Below are positions 7,501-19,287 of a stretch of DNA of 64,000 nucleotides, piece by piece. This DNA comes from Paludibacterium sp. B53371 (lineage in GTDB: Bacteria > Pseudomonadota > Gammaproteobacteria > Burkholderiales > Chromobacteriaceae), in the NCBI RefSeq assembly GCF_018802765.1, contig NZ_CP069163.1, forward strand, positions 2,676,311 through 2,740,310, written 5' to 3'. The first letter of the stretch is position 1; each line of letters starts with the position of its first letter. Below the pieces are notes generated by a model. That model was not told where the DNA came from, did no database searches, and worked only from the letters and a program-made list of their open reading frames with translations. A program made the translations under genes and the position numbers.

Positions 7501-8238
7501 TCACCACCTGGCGAGAATTTGCGCGAGTTCCCCACTGGATTGAAGTCGAGCAAAGGCCTTCTGGATACGCTGCTCGGTGTCATAGGGGAAATGCAGCCCT
7601 GCGGCCAGATAGACCCCGGTTGGCGGCCCGAAGGCGGCCCCCATCTGCAAGGCGCCTTCAGGATAGCCCATGGTTTTCCAGTAATAGCGCACAATGAGAT
7701 CCGAATCTGCAATGCTCACAACACGATGGTGATACAGTTTTCGGACATTACTGCTGGCGTTTTCCGCGCCAGTGTCCAGCAGCGAGAACCCGGCCGCCTG
7801 TAATTCGCCAATCAGCGCGTGCCCTCTGACAAGCCCAATGTCCACCCTTCGCGCCTCGTCGATGGAAGCAATGGGGTGTGGCAGCATGTAGGAATAGAAG
7901 TGCGACTGGGTCACAAGCAGCTTTGCCAGCCAACGATAGCTGCTTTCTCGCTGCGCAGTGCGGGAGAAGGGAATGATGCCGGATAGTTCATTGCCTTGTT
8001 GCTGGATCATCTCTTGCGCTCTTCTCCACGGGACATCGAAACGGAAGTGAAATTCCGGTGCACCATAGCGGGTAGCCGCCTGCAGGATTTCTATCGCCAA
8101 TCCGGTGGCGTATCCCCCACTGGATCCGCAATAAGGCATAGCCTGCAGCGCATAGACTTCCACCGTCTCGGCCTTGGCCAGGATCGGCAGGATGAGCATC
8201 CCGAGCAACAGCTGGCGTAACAATCGCGCAAGATGCAT
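7501..8238 (-). CDS. Periplasmic solute-binding-like protein (SBP_bac_3 type)
   Basis: The 245-aa protein has a clear signal peptide (LLRQLLLGMLILPILAKA, cleavage near residue 23) followed by a family-3 solute-binding fold: VEVYALQAMPYC at the start, DVPWRRAQEM, then SGIIPFSRTAQRE. It resembles the stand-alone periplasmic proteins at 18512-20028, which sit next to a histidine kinase, rather than an ABC transporter component, since no permease gene is near. It probably binds a small polar solute in the periplasm; the ligand is unknown. It lies alone, downstream of a repeat cluster and of the gene at 8590. Confidence 0.75.
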   Translation of the reverse strand: MHLARLLRQLLLGMLILPILAKAETVEVYALQAMPYCGSSGGYATGLAIEILQAATRYGAPEFHFRFDVPWRRAQEMIQQQGNELSGIIPFSRTAQRESSYRWLAKLLVTQSHFYSYMLPHPIASIDEARRVDIGLVRGHALIGELQAAGFSLLDTGAENASSNVRKLYHHRVVSIADSDLIVRYYWKTMGYPEGALQMGAAFGPPTGVYLAAGLHFPYDTEQRIQKAFARLQSSGELAQILARW

Positions 8239-8589
8239 AGAGGCCGATCCTTGTTTTTGACCATTTATACAATGCTAGTCGCCAAAGGTCATTGCACCAA
8301 ATACAGACATGTAAGCGCACAACGCCCCCCGACACATCGCGCCTCGAATCAAGGCATGAGCGTCGTGTCGTGTCATCTGTCGCGCGGGTACCCGCGCGAC
8401 AGCCTGCGGCAGCTTCGTCGAGCCGGCACGGTGCAGCCATTGTGGTGACGTGTGCTATGCCCTGAAGCGCACAGGGCAGGACGGGGATGTGTACGTCCAG
8501 ATCAAACACCCGTCGACGCCGGACTGGGTGCATTCACCAACGGCAATGCACCAATGCAATACAGCGAAACGCGACTGTTTCCCCGGGAT
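8239..8589. other. Intergenic region with a perfect 26-bp palindrome
   Basis: No gene seen. At 8377-8402 CTGTCGCGCGGGT is followed immediately by its exact reverse complement. A degraded copy of the GTGCATTCGCC repeat lies at 8526-8560. Confidence 0.6.
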
Positions 8590-9567
8590 TCAGGAGTTCA
8601 CCGCAAAGCCAGGCGGGATCGAGATGGTGGTCGCCGCTGGTGATACTTGCCGACCGTCGAAAAACACCGCCAGTTGATTGCCGGTGTTGCTCGTGGCGGC
8701 ATAGCGCATGGCGTTGAGCGTCTGGAAAATGTTCCATTCGTCATGACAACCGATAGCGAAATTACTGCTGGCACGCAGTGCGAAGTAACGAATGAACTCG
8801 CGCCGCGCGTTCTGCCACGCTTCCTGCACTTGCGCCGGCGTGGCTTTGCTCGTACCGGCGCCAGCGTTGTAGAACGCCTGAAAGCGCGGGTCCAGCGCCA
8901 ACTTGCTGGCGAAATAGCTTTCGATGCCTGCCGTGATACTGGCTTCGCGCTGGGTAAAGAACGCGCGCACGTCGGAGGGCCCGAGAAAGTAGACACCATC
9001 GAAGTCGTAACCGAGATTGGCCGCCAGGCTGCGGGTACTGACCTGGCCCTGGTAATCGATATACCACTCCGTGCGGGCGGCATTCGTCACCAGCACTTTG
9101 GTCCACATATACATGTAACTGCCGCCGGATGGCACCGGCTCGAATTGGCCCTCGGCATTCTGGCTCGGCAGGTCTTTGATGCCCTGCTGGCTCAAATAGG
9201 CAATATGCTGCGACAGCTGACTGGCGCCCGACTGCGAGTGCAACTGAAAGTCGGCCGGATTGAGAAAGAAGAAGCCATCCCCCCATTCGTTGCTGAGACG
9301 CCGATGGGTGAATTGGGCGATTTCGACGTTGGTGACTTGAAAGCCGCCGGCTTCGGTACTAACCGGCAGACTCATGTAGATCACCGATTTGCCGGCTGCG
9401 CGAGCGCGCTGGATATGGTTGCGCACCAACTCGGTTTGCAGGTCGAAGACCGGTTGCCAGACGTTTTGCCAGGTGAACTGAATGGGAAAGCCTGACACCG
9501 GCTGACCGGTGGTGGTCGACGGCGTCTTCGGTGGCTTCTTGGGTTTCGGCGGCTTGGCGGGGCTCAT
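8590..9567 (-). CDS. Hypothetical 325-aa protein with a Pro/Lys-rich N terminus
   Basis: The start at 9567 is chosen because GGAG lies six nt upstream; an in-frame ATG fifteen codons earlier has no such site. The first 25 residues are Pro/Lys/Thr-rich (MSPAKPPKPKKPPKTPSTTT), then a globular region follows with no signal peptide or membrane segment. Recurrent aromatic segments such as TEWYIDYQGQVSTRSLA and YDFDGVYFLGPSDVRAFF suggest a beta-rich domain. I do not recognise the family. The flexible basic tail could be a linker or a nucleic-acid or peptidoglycan contact. It sits alone between repeat-bearing gaps at the accessory/core border. Confidence 0.65.
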   Translation of the reverse strand: MSPAKPPKPKKPPKTPSTTTGQPVSGFPIQFTWQNVWQPVFDLQTELVRNHIQRARAAGKSVIYMSLPVSTEAGGFQVTNVEIAQFTHRRLSNEWGDGFFFLNPADFQLHSQSGASQLSQHIAYLSQQGIKDLPSQNAEGQFEPVPSGGSYMYMWTKVLVTNAARTEWYIDYQGQVSTRSLAANLGYDFDGVYFLGPSDVRAFFTQREASITAGIESYFASKLALDPRFQAFYNAGAGTSKATPAQVQEAWQNARREFIRYFALRASSNFAIGCHDEWNIFQTLNAMRYAATSNTGNQLAVFFDGRQVSPAATTISIPPGFAVNS

Positions 9568-12220
<2,653 letters not shown>

Positions 12221-12259
12221 TGGCGACAGGATAAGGAGGGGGCATCCGCCCCCTCCTTG

Positions 12260-12562
12260 TTATGAACTGGCCGCCAGTCGCGCCAGCAGCGCCTTGCGCT
12301 CAGCGGTAAAAGCCCACCAGGGCCGAGCAGGGGCGCCATCGACAAAGCGCACCACCGAGATCAGCGTATCCAGCACGCAGGGGTCCTGCCGGGCTCCGGT
12401 CAATTCACACAACCGCCAGTAGAGTGCCAGTGGATCCTGCCCTGCCAGCTCACCCGGCGCGTGCACGCCGAGCAGCTGCAGATCACGCGCCATGGCCGGA
12501 CCGATATTCGGCAAATCCGTCAAATGCCGCAGCTGCTGACGAACAACCCTGTCAGGATGCAT
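12260..12562 (-). CDS. Helix-hairpin-helix protein, Cdd1 'pathogenicity locus' family
   Basis: The 100-aa protein contains a helix-hairpin-helix (LTDLPNIGPAMARDLQLLG) followed by a second helical part with a conserved Cys/Trp-rich end (RPWWAFTAERKALL). It matches the small Cdd1-type 'pathogenicity locus' proteins, which probably bind DNA without sequence preference; their role is not established. GGGAGGT lies six nt upstream of the ATG. It is convergent with katG. Confidence 0.8.
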   Translation of the reverse strand: MHPDRVVRQQLRHLTDLPNIGPAMARDLQLLGVHAPGELAGQDPLALYWRLCELTGARQDPCVLDTLISVVRFVDGAPARPWWAFTAERKALLARLAASS

Positions 12563-12615
12563 TCCGATACCTCCCTCATTTCGACCTCATGATGCCCTCA
12601 GGAAACCCAGTGGGC

Positions 12616-13218
12616 CTAGTGCCAAAGCGTGGCCAGAACACTGCTGCCGCTCAGCATCAGCACCCCACCGGCGACGCGGGACATCCAGACACCGTGCCCC
12701 CCCTGTCGCGCCAGGCGATGCGAGGTCAGCAGGACCAGACAAAAATACAGCATATTCATCAGCTCAAACCACACTCCCAGCAACAGAAAGCTCAACAGGC
12801 GCGACGGGCTTTGTGGCGCCACGAACAGGGGCAGGAATGCAGCAAAAAACAGAATCGGCTTGGGATTCACCAATGTGAGCAACAAGCCGTGGCGAAACCC
12901 TCCGTCCGGCGCCTGCGCCGGCTGATTTGCCCGACGTGCCGGCCAGCAGAGCGAGCCCCCCAGATACAACACATATAGACCACCCAACAACTTGATGGAG
13001 AACAGCAGATTCGGCCAGCAGGCCAGAAACGCCGAAAACCCGAGTCCGGCGAGCAGGATCAGGACAAAGTCACCGACGACCACGCCAGCCACAGTGAGCC
13101 ACGCCCGTTGCTTTGATTCGGCCGCCACGGCGGCCACCAGCAACGTCGCCGGCCCTGGCAGAAAAATCAGCGCCAGCGACGCCGGGACAAATGCCAGCGG
13201 ATGAATGATAAGGCTCAT
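12616..13218 (-). CDS. LysE/RhtB-family amino-acid exporter
   Basis: The 200-aa integral membrane protein has six predicted helices and the family signature at the start (LIFLPGPATLLVAAVAAESK) and in the middle (GFRHGLLLTLVNPKPILFF). These proteins export amino acids or related metabolites by proton exchange. Its ATG overlaps the stop codon of the upstream epimerase gene (ATGA), so the two are translationally coupled. The natural substrate is unknown. Confidence 0.88.
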   Translation of the reverse strand: MSLIIHPLAFVPASLALIFLPGPATLLVAAVAAESKQRAWLTVAGVVVGDFVLILLAGLGFSAFLACWPNLLFSIKLLGGLYVLYLGGSLCWPARRANQPAQAPDGGFRHGLLLTLVNPKPILFFAAFLPLFVAPQSPSRLLSFLLLGVWFELMNMLYFCLVLLTSHRLARQGGHGVWMSRVAGGVLMLSGSSVLATLWH

Positions 13219-14144
13219 GGCAGAACCTCGTCGGGCGTTTCGGCATGGGCCAGGATCCACGGGACCAGCTGTGGCAACAGGTCTGGAAAGCGATAGCCGG
13301 CTTGCTGTGCCCGAAAGGTGTCCATGAGGTAGGGCGCACCAAAATCAAATGGCCCGCCCTGCGGCTCTGGCGATGTCGTAGATGGCGCGATCAGGGCCTC
13401 GACGTCCAGCACTCTGGCAATCTGCTGCATCAGACTTGCCGGGGTGAGCGAACCTTGATCGGCGGCATTGAGCGGTCCCAGCACATCGACCTGCCCGAGC
13501 CAGTGCAGAAAGGCAGCAATACTGTCTTCGCCGATATAGGCACTGGGCGAATCCGGACCATGCACCAGCCGACGTCCCTGTTGGACCAGCCGGACATAAT
13601 GTGCCAATCGCCCGGTGAAATCGGCCTTTCCACCCAACACATGACCAATCCGCACTGACACCAGCGGTAGACGTCCATCCTGATACAGGCAGGCTTCCGC
13701 CTGGCGCTTCCCTGCCGAATAGCGCACCTCGGCCAATGCCGGATTCAACCAGTCGACATCGAACTGAACCGCCTGGGTATAGGGATCAAAATCCTGTTCG
13801 CGCATCACAGGCTGCCGGCCGAGCAAGGGCCGGTACACCTCGATGGTCGAGGCCATGACATACCGTCCCGTACGCTCGGCAAACGTATCCAGAGAGATCC
13901 GGGCATCCAGCGGGTGGTAGCACACCTGGTCATACACGATGTCATAACTGCGCCCGGCAAACGCTTTGAGCATGGCCTGGGGATCACGTCGATCCACCTG
14001 CAGTCGCTGCACTCGATCTGCGAAAGGGTCCGGTTGTTGGCCGCGTGTGGCCACCGTCACGCGATGCCCCTCATCCAGCAGACGCTGAACCAGCCGCAGA
14101 CCAAAGAACCGGGTGCCGCCAATGATCAAGATATGCTGAGGCAT
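13215..14144 (-). CDS. NAD(P)-dependent epimerase/dehydratase family protein
   Basis: The 309-aa protein has an extended short-chain dehydrogenase fold. The Rossmann motif GGTRFFG lies at residues 8-14, and the catalytic region contains STIEVYRPLLG and later YSAGKRQAEACLY with the YxxxK pair. The start at 14144 is supported by AGGAG eight nt upstream; earlier in-frame starts lack one. It is the first gene of a two-gene operon with the LysE-type exporter and is divergent from a LysR regulator. The substrate (sugar nucleotide or isoflavone-reductase-like) is not clear. Confidence 0.85.
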   Translation of the reverse strand: MPQHILIIGGTRFFGLRLVQRLLDEGHRVTVATRGQQPDPFADRVQRLQVDRRDPQAMLKAFAGRSYDIVYDQVCYHPLDARISLDTFAERTGRYVMASTIEVYRPLLGRQPVMREQDFDPYTQAVQFDVDWLNPALAEVRYSAGKRQAEACLYQDGRLPLVSVRIGHVLGGKADFTGRLAHYVRLVQQGRRLVHGPDSPSAYIGEDSIAAFLHWLGQVDVLGPLNAADQGSLTPASLMQQIARVLDVEALIAPSTTSPEPQGGPFDFGAPYLMDTFRAQQAGYRFPDLLPQLVPWILAHAETPDEVLP

Positions 14145-14245
14145 AGGTTTCTCCTGTTTGATTTGAACGACTATTTTTTCTTGTTTCAAACCCAGGAACA
14201 AACCAGTTATTCTGCTCTAATGAGATAGTTTTTCTTGGTCATGAT

Positions 14246-15148
14246 ATGTCATCACACTCCCCCGTTCGTAGTCTTTCCGGCCTGATTGACTTCGAAGCCG
14301 CCGCGCGCTGGAACAGTTTTCGTCTGGCTGCACGCGAGTTGAGCAAAACGCCAGCCGCCGTCAGCCAACAGGTCAGGTTGCTGGAAGAGACACTCGGCTT
14401 TGCTTTGTTTATCCGGCATGCTCGCGGGCTCAGCCTGACAGAGAACGGCAGGGCCCTGGCTCACACCGCCACGGCGGTACTGCAACAATGGCGAGCGCGG
14501 ATTCAGCACTTGCAGTCACAGAACAATGACCACCTGTTGCGCCTGTCGGCAACGCATTCGTTTGCCTTCAAATGGCTCATGCCACGCCTGAACCGCTTCA
14601 CGGCCGAACAAGACTGGCTGGACTTGCAAGTGGATTCCAGCGATGCGCTGGCCAATGTCGAAGATGGTTCCTGCGATATTGCACTGCGATATCGCAAGCT
14701 GCGGCAGAATGAGACGGCATTGCTGTTTCGTGAGCAACTACTGGTTATCTACAGCCCCAGACTTTGTCCTGCACCTTTACCGCTACAGGCACTGTCAGGC
14801 TACCCTTTGCTGTATGAAGAGACGCCGGCCAACTGGGTCACCCTGCTGGAGCGGGAGAACATCAGACGGCCTCATGTGGATTTTGCCCATTGCTACAACC
14901 ATAGTGGCCTGCTGGTTCAAGCTGCCGTCGCCGGACATGGCGTCGCACTGGCGCCATATTCTCTGGCCTATGAGGATCTGCGTCAGGGATGGTTGCTGAC
15001 GGCGCGCTGTGCGCCGCTGCCCAGCGAATATGGTTATTGCGCCCATTATGCGCATTGGCGCGCGGCAGAAAGGAAAATTACCCTTTTCCTGTCCTGGATG
15101 AGACAGGAGGTCGATCAGATGCTGGCCTGGCATCAAGGCTCGGCCTGA
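14246..15148 (+). CDS. LysR-family transcriptional regulator (GcvA-like)
   Basis: The 300-aa protein has the winged HTH at residues 10-70 (DFEAAARWNSFRLAARELSK, PAAVSQQVRLLEETLG) and a substrate-binding C-terminal domain. The HTH wording is closest to GcvA-type regulators. It is divergent from the epimerase/exporter operon, its probable target, with a 100-nt shared control region. Its 3' end overlaps the convergent GGDEF response-regulator gene by 16 nt. Confidence 0.9.
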   Translation: MSSHSPVRSLSGLIDFEAAARWNSFRLAARELSKTPAAVSQQVRLLEETLGFALFIRHARGLSLTENGRALAHTATAVLQQWRARIQHLQSQNNDHLLRLSATHSFAFKWLMPRLNRFTAEQDWLDLQVDSSDALANVEDGSCDIALRYRKLRQNETALLFREQLLVIYSPRLCPAPLPLQALSGYPLLYEETPANWVTLLERENIRRPHVDFAHCYNHSGLLVQAAVAGHGVALAPYSLAYEDLRQGWLLTARCAPLPSEYGYCAHYAHWRAAERKITLFLSWMRQEVDQMLAWHQGSA

Positions 15149-16149
15149 ACCTGATTGCGCCCGGTTTGTTTGGCCGCATACAGCGCCTGATCGGCGCGGC
15201 TCAGCAGGCTGCTGACCGTGTCGCCATCACGCCAGCTGGCCACGCCGAAGCTGGCGGTGCAATGGCCGCCACCGGCAAACACGCTGTCTTCCACACAGCG
15301 GCGCCATTTCTCGGCGGCCGCCAGGGCGCCATCGAGCGGGGTGCCGGCGCACACGATCAGGAATTCTTCCCCGCCCCAGCGCGCCACGACATCACTGTCG
15401 CGCACCTGCTGACGCAGGATCTGCGCAAACTGCTGCAATACCTGATCGCCAACTTGATGGCCGTAGTGGTCGTTGACCAGCTTGAAATGGTCGATATCCA
15501 GCATCACCAGCGACAACGGCGCGCCGCTGCGCCGGGCCGTGGCACTGGCCTGCAGCAGGACCTGATCGACAAACAGGCGGTTGTAGAGTCCGGTCAGGGT
15601 GTCGGTCACCGCCAGTTGCTCCAGTTCCTGGTTCTTGCGGCGCAGCTCATCGGTGCGCTCGGCCACGGTGGCTTCCAGCGCCTGGTTGACGCGCGCGAGT
15701 TCTTCGACTTGCTGCTTGAGGGCCCGGTCCAGGGCAAAGGTACGAATTGCCGCCTGGATGGTCAGCACGATGTCCTCGTTCTGCCACGGCTTTTCCAGAA
15801 AGCGGAACAGATTGGCCTCGTTGATGGCGCGTTTGACGCCCTGCATGTCGCTCTGCCCGGTGAGCATGATGGTCACGGTGCCGGGCATGCGTGCATGCAC
15901 CTGGATCAGCAGCTCGTCGCCCTTCATGCCGGGCATGATGTAGTCGGCCACCACCGCCGTCAGCGGCTGGCCTTCCCGCGCCAGCTCGTCCACCAGCTCG
16001 AGCGCCTCTTCGCCGCTCTCGGCGATCTCGATCACGACATGTCCGGGCAGGTGATGGCTCAGCAGGGTCCGCAGGGCATGGAGCACGCTGCTGTCATCGT
16101 CGACACAGAGGATGGTATCCAGTGCCATCTCAGCCCCCTGCCCGCTCAT
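15133..16149 (-). CDS. Response regulator with diguanylate cyclase output
   Basis: The 338-aa protein starts with a receiver domain (ILCVDDDSSVLHAL, phospho-acceptor Asp in VVADYIMPGMKG, Lys in FLEKPW), followed by a coiled coil (residues about 130-175) and a GGDEF domain. The active site is WGGEEF and an inhibitory site RDSD lies five residues before it, so it should make c-di-GMP and be product-inhibited. Its start overlaps the histidine kinase gene by four nt. It is the likely output of that kinase. Confidence 0.95.
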   Translation of the reverse strand: MSGQGAEMALDTILCVDDDSSVLHALRTLLSHHLPGHVVIEIAESGEEALELVDELAREGQPLTAVVADYIMPGMKGDELLIQVHARMPGTVTIMLTGQSDMQGVKRAINEANLFRFLEKPWQNEDIVLTIQAAIRTFALDRALKQQVEELARVNQALEATVAERTDELRRKNQELEQLAVTDTLTGLYNRLFVDQVLLQASATARRSGAPLSLVMLDIDHFKLVNDHYGHQVGDQVLQQFAQILRQQVRDSDVVARWGGEEFLIVCAGTPLDGALAAAEKWRRCVEDSVFAGGGHCTASFGVASWRDGDTVSSLLSRADQALYAAKQTGRNQVQAEP

Positions 16150-18491
16150 GTCGCCTCTCCCCAGGGCAGATAGACCCGGAAGGTCGAGCCCTGCCCGGGC
16201 GTGCTGTCGACCTCGATGCGGCCGCGATGACGCTCGACGATCTTGCGCACGATGTCCAGCCCGAGCCCGGTGCCCTCGCCGGCCGGCTTGGTGGTAAAGA
16301 AGGGTTCGAAGATCCGCTCGCGCACCTCCGGCGCCATACCGCTGCCGGTGTCCGCGATGCTCACCACCACGTACTCACCCGCCACGTCGATGCCCAGGGT
16401 CAGGGTGCCCTTGTAGTTCATGGCCTGCAGGGCGTTGGACACCAGATTGGTCCAGACCTGGTTGAGCTGGTCCGGCAGGCATCGCACCGGCGGAATCTCG
16501 CGGAAATGGCGCACGATTTCCGTGCCCTGCTTGATCTTGTTCTGGTAGATGGTCAGTACCATTTCCAGTCCCTCGCGCAGATCGCTCTCGCACAGCTCAC
16601 CTTCGGCATCGAAGCGCGAGAAGGTCTTGAGGGCAAAGATGATCTTGGTCACGCGCTCGACCGCCACGTTGATGTTCACCGCATTCATCACGATGGCGGA
16701 GATGCTGTAGGCGGTCTCCAGGATCTGGCTGCACTGCGGATGCTGCAGCAAGGGCAGGAAGCGTTCGACATCGTCGTGCACCTTGAGCTGTACCAGCACG
16801 CTGGCGCGCTGGCGGGCGTCGGCAATGCCGTGCTGCGCCAGTCGCAGCGCCAGATCACGCGAGATGGCACGCTCCTCGCGCGTGTTGATGACCTGCCCCG
16901 GCTGGCGGCTCAGGTCGAGCAGCTGCAGAAACAATACGCGTTGCGCCGGTTCCAGTTGGGTCAGGGCGGCAGGCAGGCTCTGCAGGGCATGGTCGAGGGC
17001 ATCGAGGATATTGCGGCCGCTGGATTTGACGGCACCGATGGGCGTGTTGATCTCGTGCGCCACGCCGGCCACCAGTTGCCCGAGCGCCGCCATTTTTTCC
17101 GAGTGGATCAGTTGCCCCTGCGCCTGGCGCACTTCGATCAGCGCCTGGTCGGCCTGCTGGCGTGCCGCCTCGGCGGCGGCATAGGCGCTGGCATTGCCCA
17201 GGGCAATGGCGGCATAGGCGCCGATGGAGCGCACGATGTCCTGCTCGCGCTCGTGGTAGACATGCGGCACATGGCTGAGCACGATCACCACGCCGAGGCG
17301 CTGGCCATGCACGCTCAGCGGACGCAGGATGGCTTCGCGCATCGGCTCTGGCGGCAGGTTGGCGATGCCCAGCGGCGACGTCTGCAGTGTCGTCTCATCC
17401 ACCAGCATGGCCTCGCTGCTGGCGAGAAAGGCGCGCGCGATCAGGGCGGCTTCGGGGTCCAGCCGCAGCGCGGCCGGCTCGGCGCTGCGACCGTCGGCGA
17501 CGCAGTACACCAGCTCCAGCTGGTCGGGGGTGGCGGTGCGCATGGCCACGGCAAAGGCATCCAGCGGCATCAGGGCCTCCAGATGCTGGTGCAGCGACTG
17601 GCAGATGGCCTGGGGGTTGAGGCTGGCGGTCAGGTCCTTGCCGATGTCGCCCAGCTGGCGCAGGGTCTCGGCCGAATGCGCCAGCGCATCATTGGCCACC
17701 GACAATTCGACGGTGCGCGCCTCGACCAGCTCGGACAGATGATCGCGGTGCGCCGCCAGCTCGCTCTCGTATTGCTGCTTCTGCAGCAGGTAATCGGACA
17801 GATTGTGTTGCAGCTGATTCACCCCGGCGACCAGGGTGGCCAGTTCGTCATTGAGCGGCTGCTTGCGCTGCAGTCGCAGGCGCTCGCCCAGGGTCTGCGG
17901 CGTCAGTGCCTGCAGGTGGCGGGCAATGCGCTGCACATGCACGGTCACCGAACGATTGAAGATCAGCATGATGAAACTGGCCAGCAGCAGGGACTGAATG
18001 ACCTGGGTGATGATGATGTTGGTGATCTCACCTTTGAGCCGGCTCCACAGCACGCGCTCGTCGCCATACAGCAAGAGGGAGCCGACCCGCTGCGGCGCGG
18101 CCCCGGCAAAGGTCTGATAGCCGAGCGGCAGGTTTTCTACCGGGGCATAGGCCGAAGGCTGCCAGCCCGGCCGCGTCAGGGTGAGGATTTCGGGGGGCTG
18201 CTGGTCATGGTTGATGGTAATCACCGCCCGGCCGATGGCCGGTACAGCCCGGCTGCTGGCCAGATGGCTTTGTACCGATTCGCGATCCAGCTCCCAGATC
18301 GCCTTGGTCAGGGTGTGATCGTAAATGCGCGCCACCAGCAGCAATTCAGCACGCATGGCCGTCACGTCGTCCATCCAGGCCAGCCAGGTTTTGACGGCCA
18401 CCGCACCCAGGGTAAACACCAGGCAAAATGCCAGCGTGGCCAGCACCATCCGGCTGCCGAGCGATTGGGTATTGCGGGTGGCAAGCAACAT
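16146..18491 (-). CDS. Membrane sensor histidine kinase with GAF domain
   Basis: The 781-aa kinase has transmembrane helices near residues 15-38 and 158-180 with a periplasmic sensor region between them, a HAMP-like segment, a GAF domain (about 290-430), a phospho-acceptor His near 477 in GVAHEINTPIGAV, and an ATPase domain with GSGMAPEVRERIFEPFF and GTGLGL. The start at 18491 has GGAAGGAG six nt upstream; the frame is open a further eleven codons. It follows the solute-binding gene closely and precedes the GGDEF regulator. Probably it senses a solute delivered by the periplasmic proteins encoded upstream. Confidence 0.93.
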   Translation of the reverse strand: MLLATRNTQSLGSRMVLATLAFCLVFTLGAVAVKTWLAWMDDVTAMRAELLLVARIYDHTLTKAIWELDRESVQSHLASSRAVPAIGRAVITINHDQQPPEILTLTRPGWQPSAYAPVENLPLGYQTFAGAAPQRVGSLLLYGDERVLWSRLKGEITNIIITQVIQSLLLASFIMLIFNRSVTVHVQRIARHLQALTPQTLGERLRLQRKQPLNDELATLVAGVNQLQHNLSDYLLQKQQYESELAAHRDHLSELVEARTVELSVANDALAHSAETLRQLGDIGKDLTASLNPQAICQSLHQHLEALMPLDAFAVAMRTATPDQLELVYCVADGRSAEPAALRLDPEAALIARAFLASSEAMLVDETTLQTSPLGIANLPPEPMREAILRPLSVHGQRLGVVIVLSHVPHVYHEREQDIVRSIGAYAAIALGNASAYAAAEAARQQADQALIEVRQAQGQLIHSEKMAALGQLVAGVAHEINTPIGAVKSSGRNILDALDHALQSLPAALTQLEPAQRVLFLQLLDLSRQPGQVINTREERAISRDLALRLAQHGIADARQRASVLVQLKVHDDVERFLPLLQHPQCSQILETAYSISAIVMNAVNINVAVERVTKIIFALKTFSRFDAEGELCESDLREGLEMVLTIYQNKIKQGTEIVRHFREIPPVRCLPDQLNQVWTNLVSNALQAMNYKGTLTLGIDVAGEYVVVSIADTGSGMAPEVRERIFEPFFTTKPAGEGTGLGLDIVRKIVERHRGRIEVDSTPGQGSTFRVYLPWGEAT

Positions 18492-18511
18492 GGCGACTCC
18501 TTCCGGCGGCG

Positions 18512-19267
18512 CTACATCAGCCACTTGGCTTTGATGCGGTCAAAGGTTCCGTTCTGCTTGATGGCCAGCAGCCCCTTGCGAAAGCGCTCGACCAGCGCAT
18601 CCGGTGTCTGCGGGCTGAACGCCATATAGTAGTCGCCGCTGATCTCGGTCAGATGCAGGCTGGGGTACAGCACCTGCTGCGGATCATCGCCCTCGCGGCG
18701 TGCCAGGTATTGCGCCACCAGCAGATTCATCACCCACAGATCGACCCGCCCCGCCTTGAGCTTTTGGTAATTCAGCTGATACGCGGCACTGGGCTGCAGG
18801 TTCTTGCCGACGGTAAAGCCGAGACTGCGCAGATACTGGTCGCCCACATCCTCATACACCGTGGCCACGGTATAGCGGCTGGCCTCCTGCAGGCGGTGCA
18901 CCACCACGGGGTGCTGTGCCGAGGAAAACAAGTAGATGTCCTCGGGAGCCACGCTGCCGACCCATTTGAACCGCGGCTCGCGCTGCCGGGTGCGGGTGAT
19001 CGAGTAGATCAGCACATTGGGGGCGGATTGCGCCAGCTCATAGGCCCGCGCCCAGGGCATCACCTTGAAGCGGGCCGTCAGGTCGAGTTGATGCAACACG
19101 GCCTGCACCACCTCGGTACTCAGACCGGTCAGGCTGCCCTGATCGGTAAAATTGTAGGGCGGCAATTCTTCGGTCACGATCAGCAGCTCGTCCGCCGCCC
19201 GACAGGCAGGCAGGATCAGTAACAGTGCCAGGAATCCCGCAATCGCCCGAAGCAGCCAGCCCGCCAT
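18512..19267 (-). CDS. Periplasmic solute-binding protein (SBP_bac_3 type)
   Basis: The 251-aa protein begins with a signal peptide (LLRAIAGFLALLLILPACRA) and continues with TEELPPYNFTDQGSLTGLST, typical of family-3 binding proteins. There is no lipobox-anchored ABC partner nearby; instead it sits 20 nt upstream of the sensor kinase. It is a paralogue of the next upstream protein (shared PWARSYE/PWARAYE and EPRFKWVG/ENQFKWVG patterns). Stand-alone proteins like this often present ligands to sensor kinases. Confidence 0.85.
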   Translation of the reverse strand: MAGWLLRAIAGFLALLLILPACRAADELLIVTEELPPYNFTDQGSLTGLSTEVVQAVLHQLDLTARFKVMPWARAYELAQSAPNVLIYSITRTRQREPRFKWVGSVAPEDIYLFSSAQHPVVVHRLQEASRYTVATVYEDVGDQYLRSLGFTVGKNLQPSAAYQLNYQKLKAGRVDLWVMNLLVAQYLARREGDDPQQVLYPSLHLTEISGDYYMAFSPQTPDALVERFRKGLLAIKQNGTFDRIKAKWLM

Positions 19268-19287
19268 AAGTCCTCCCGACCGGCCGC

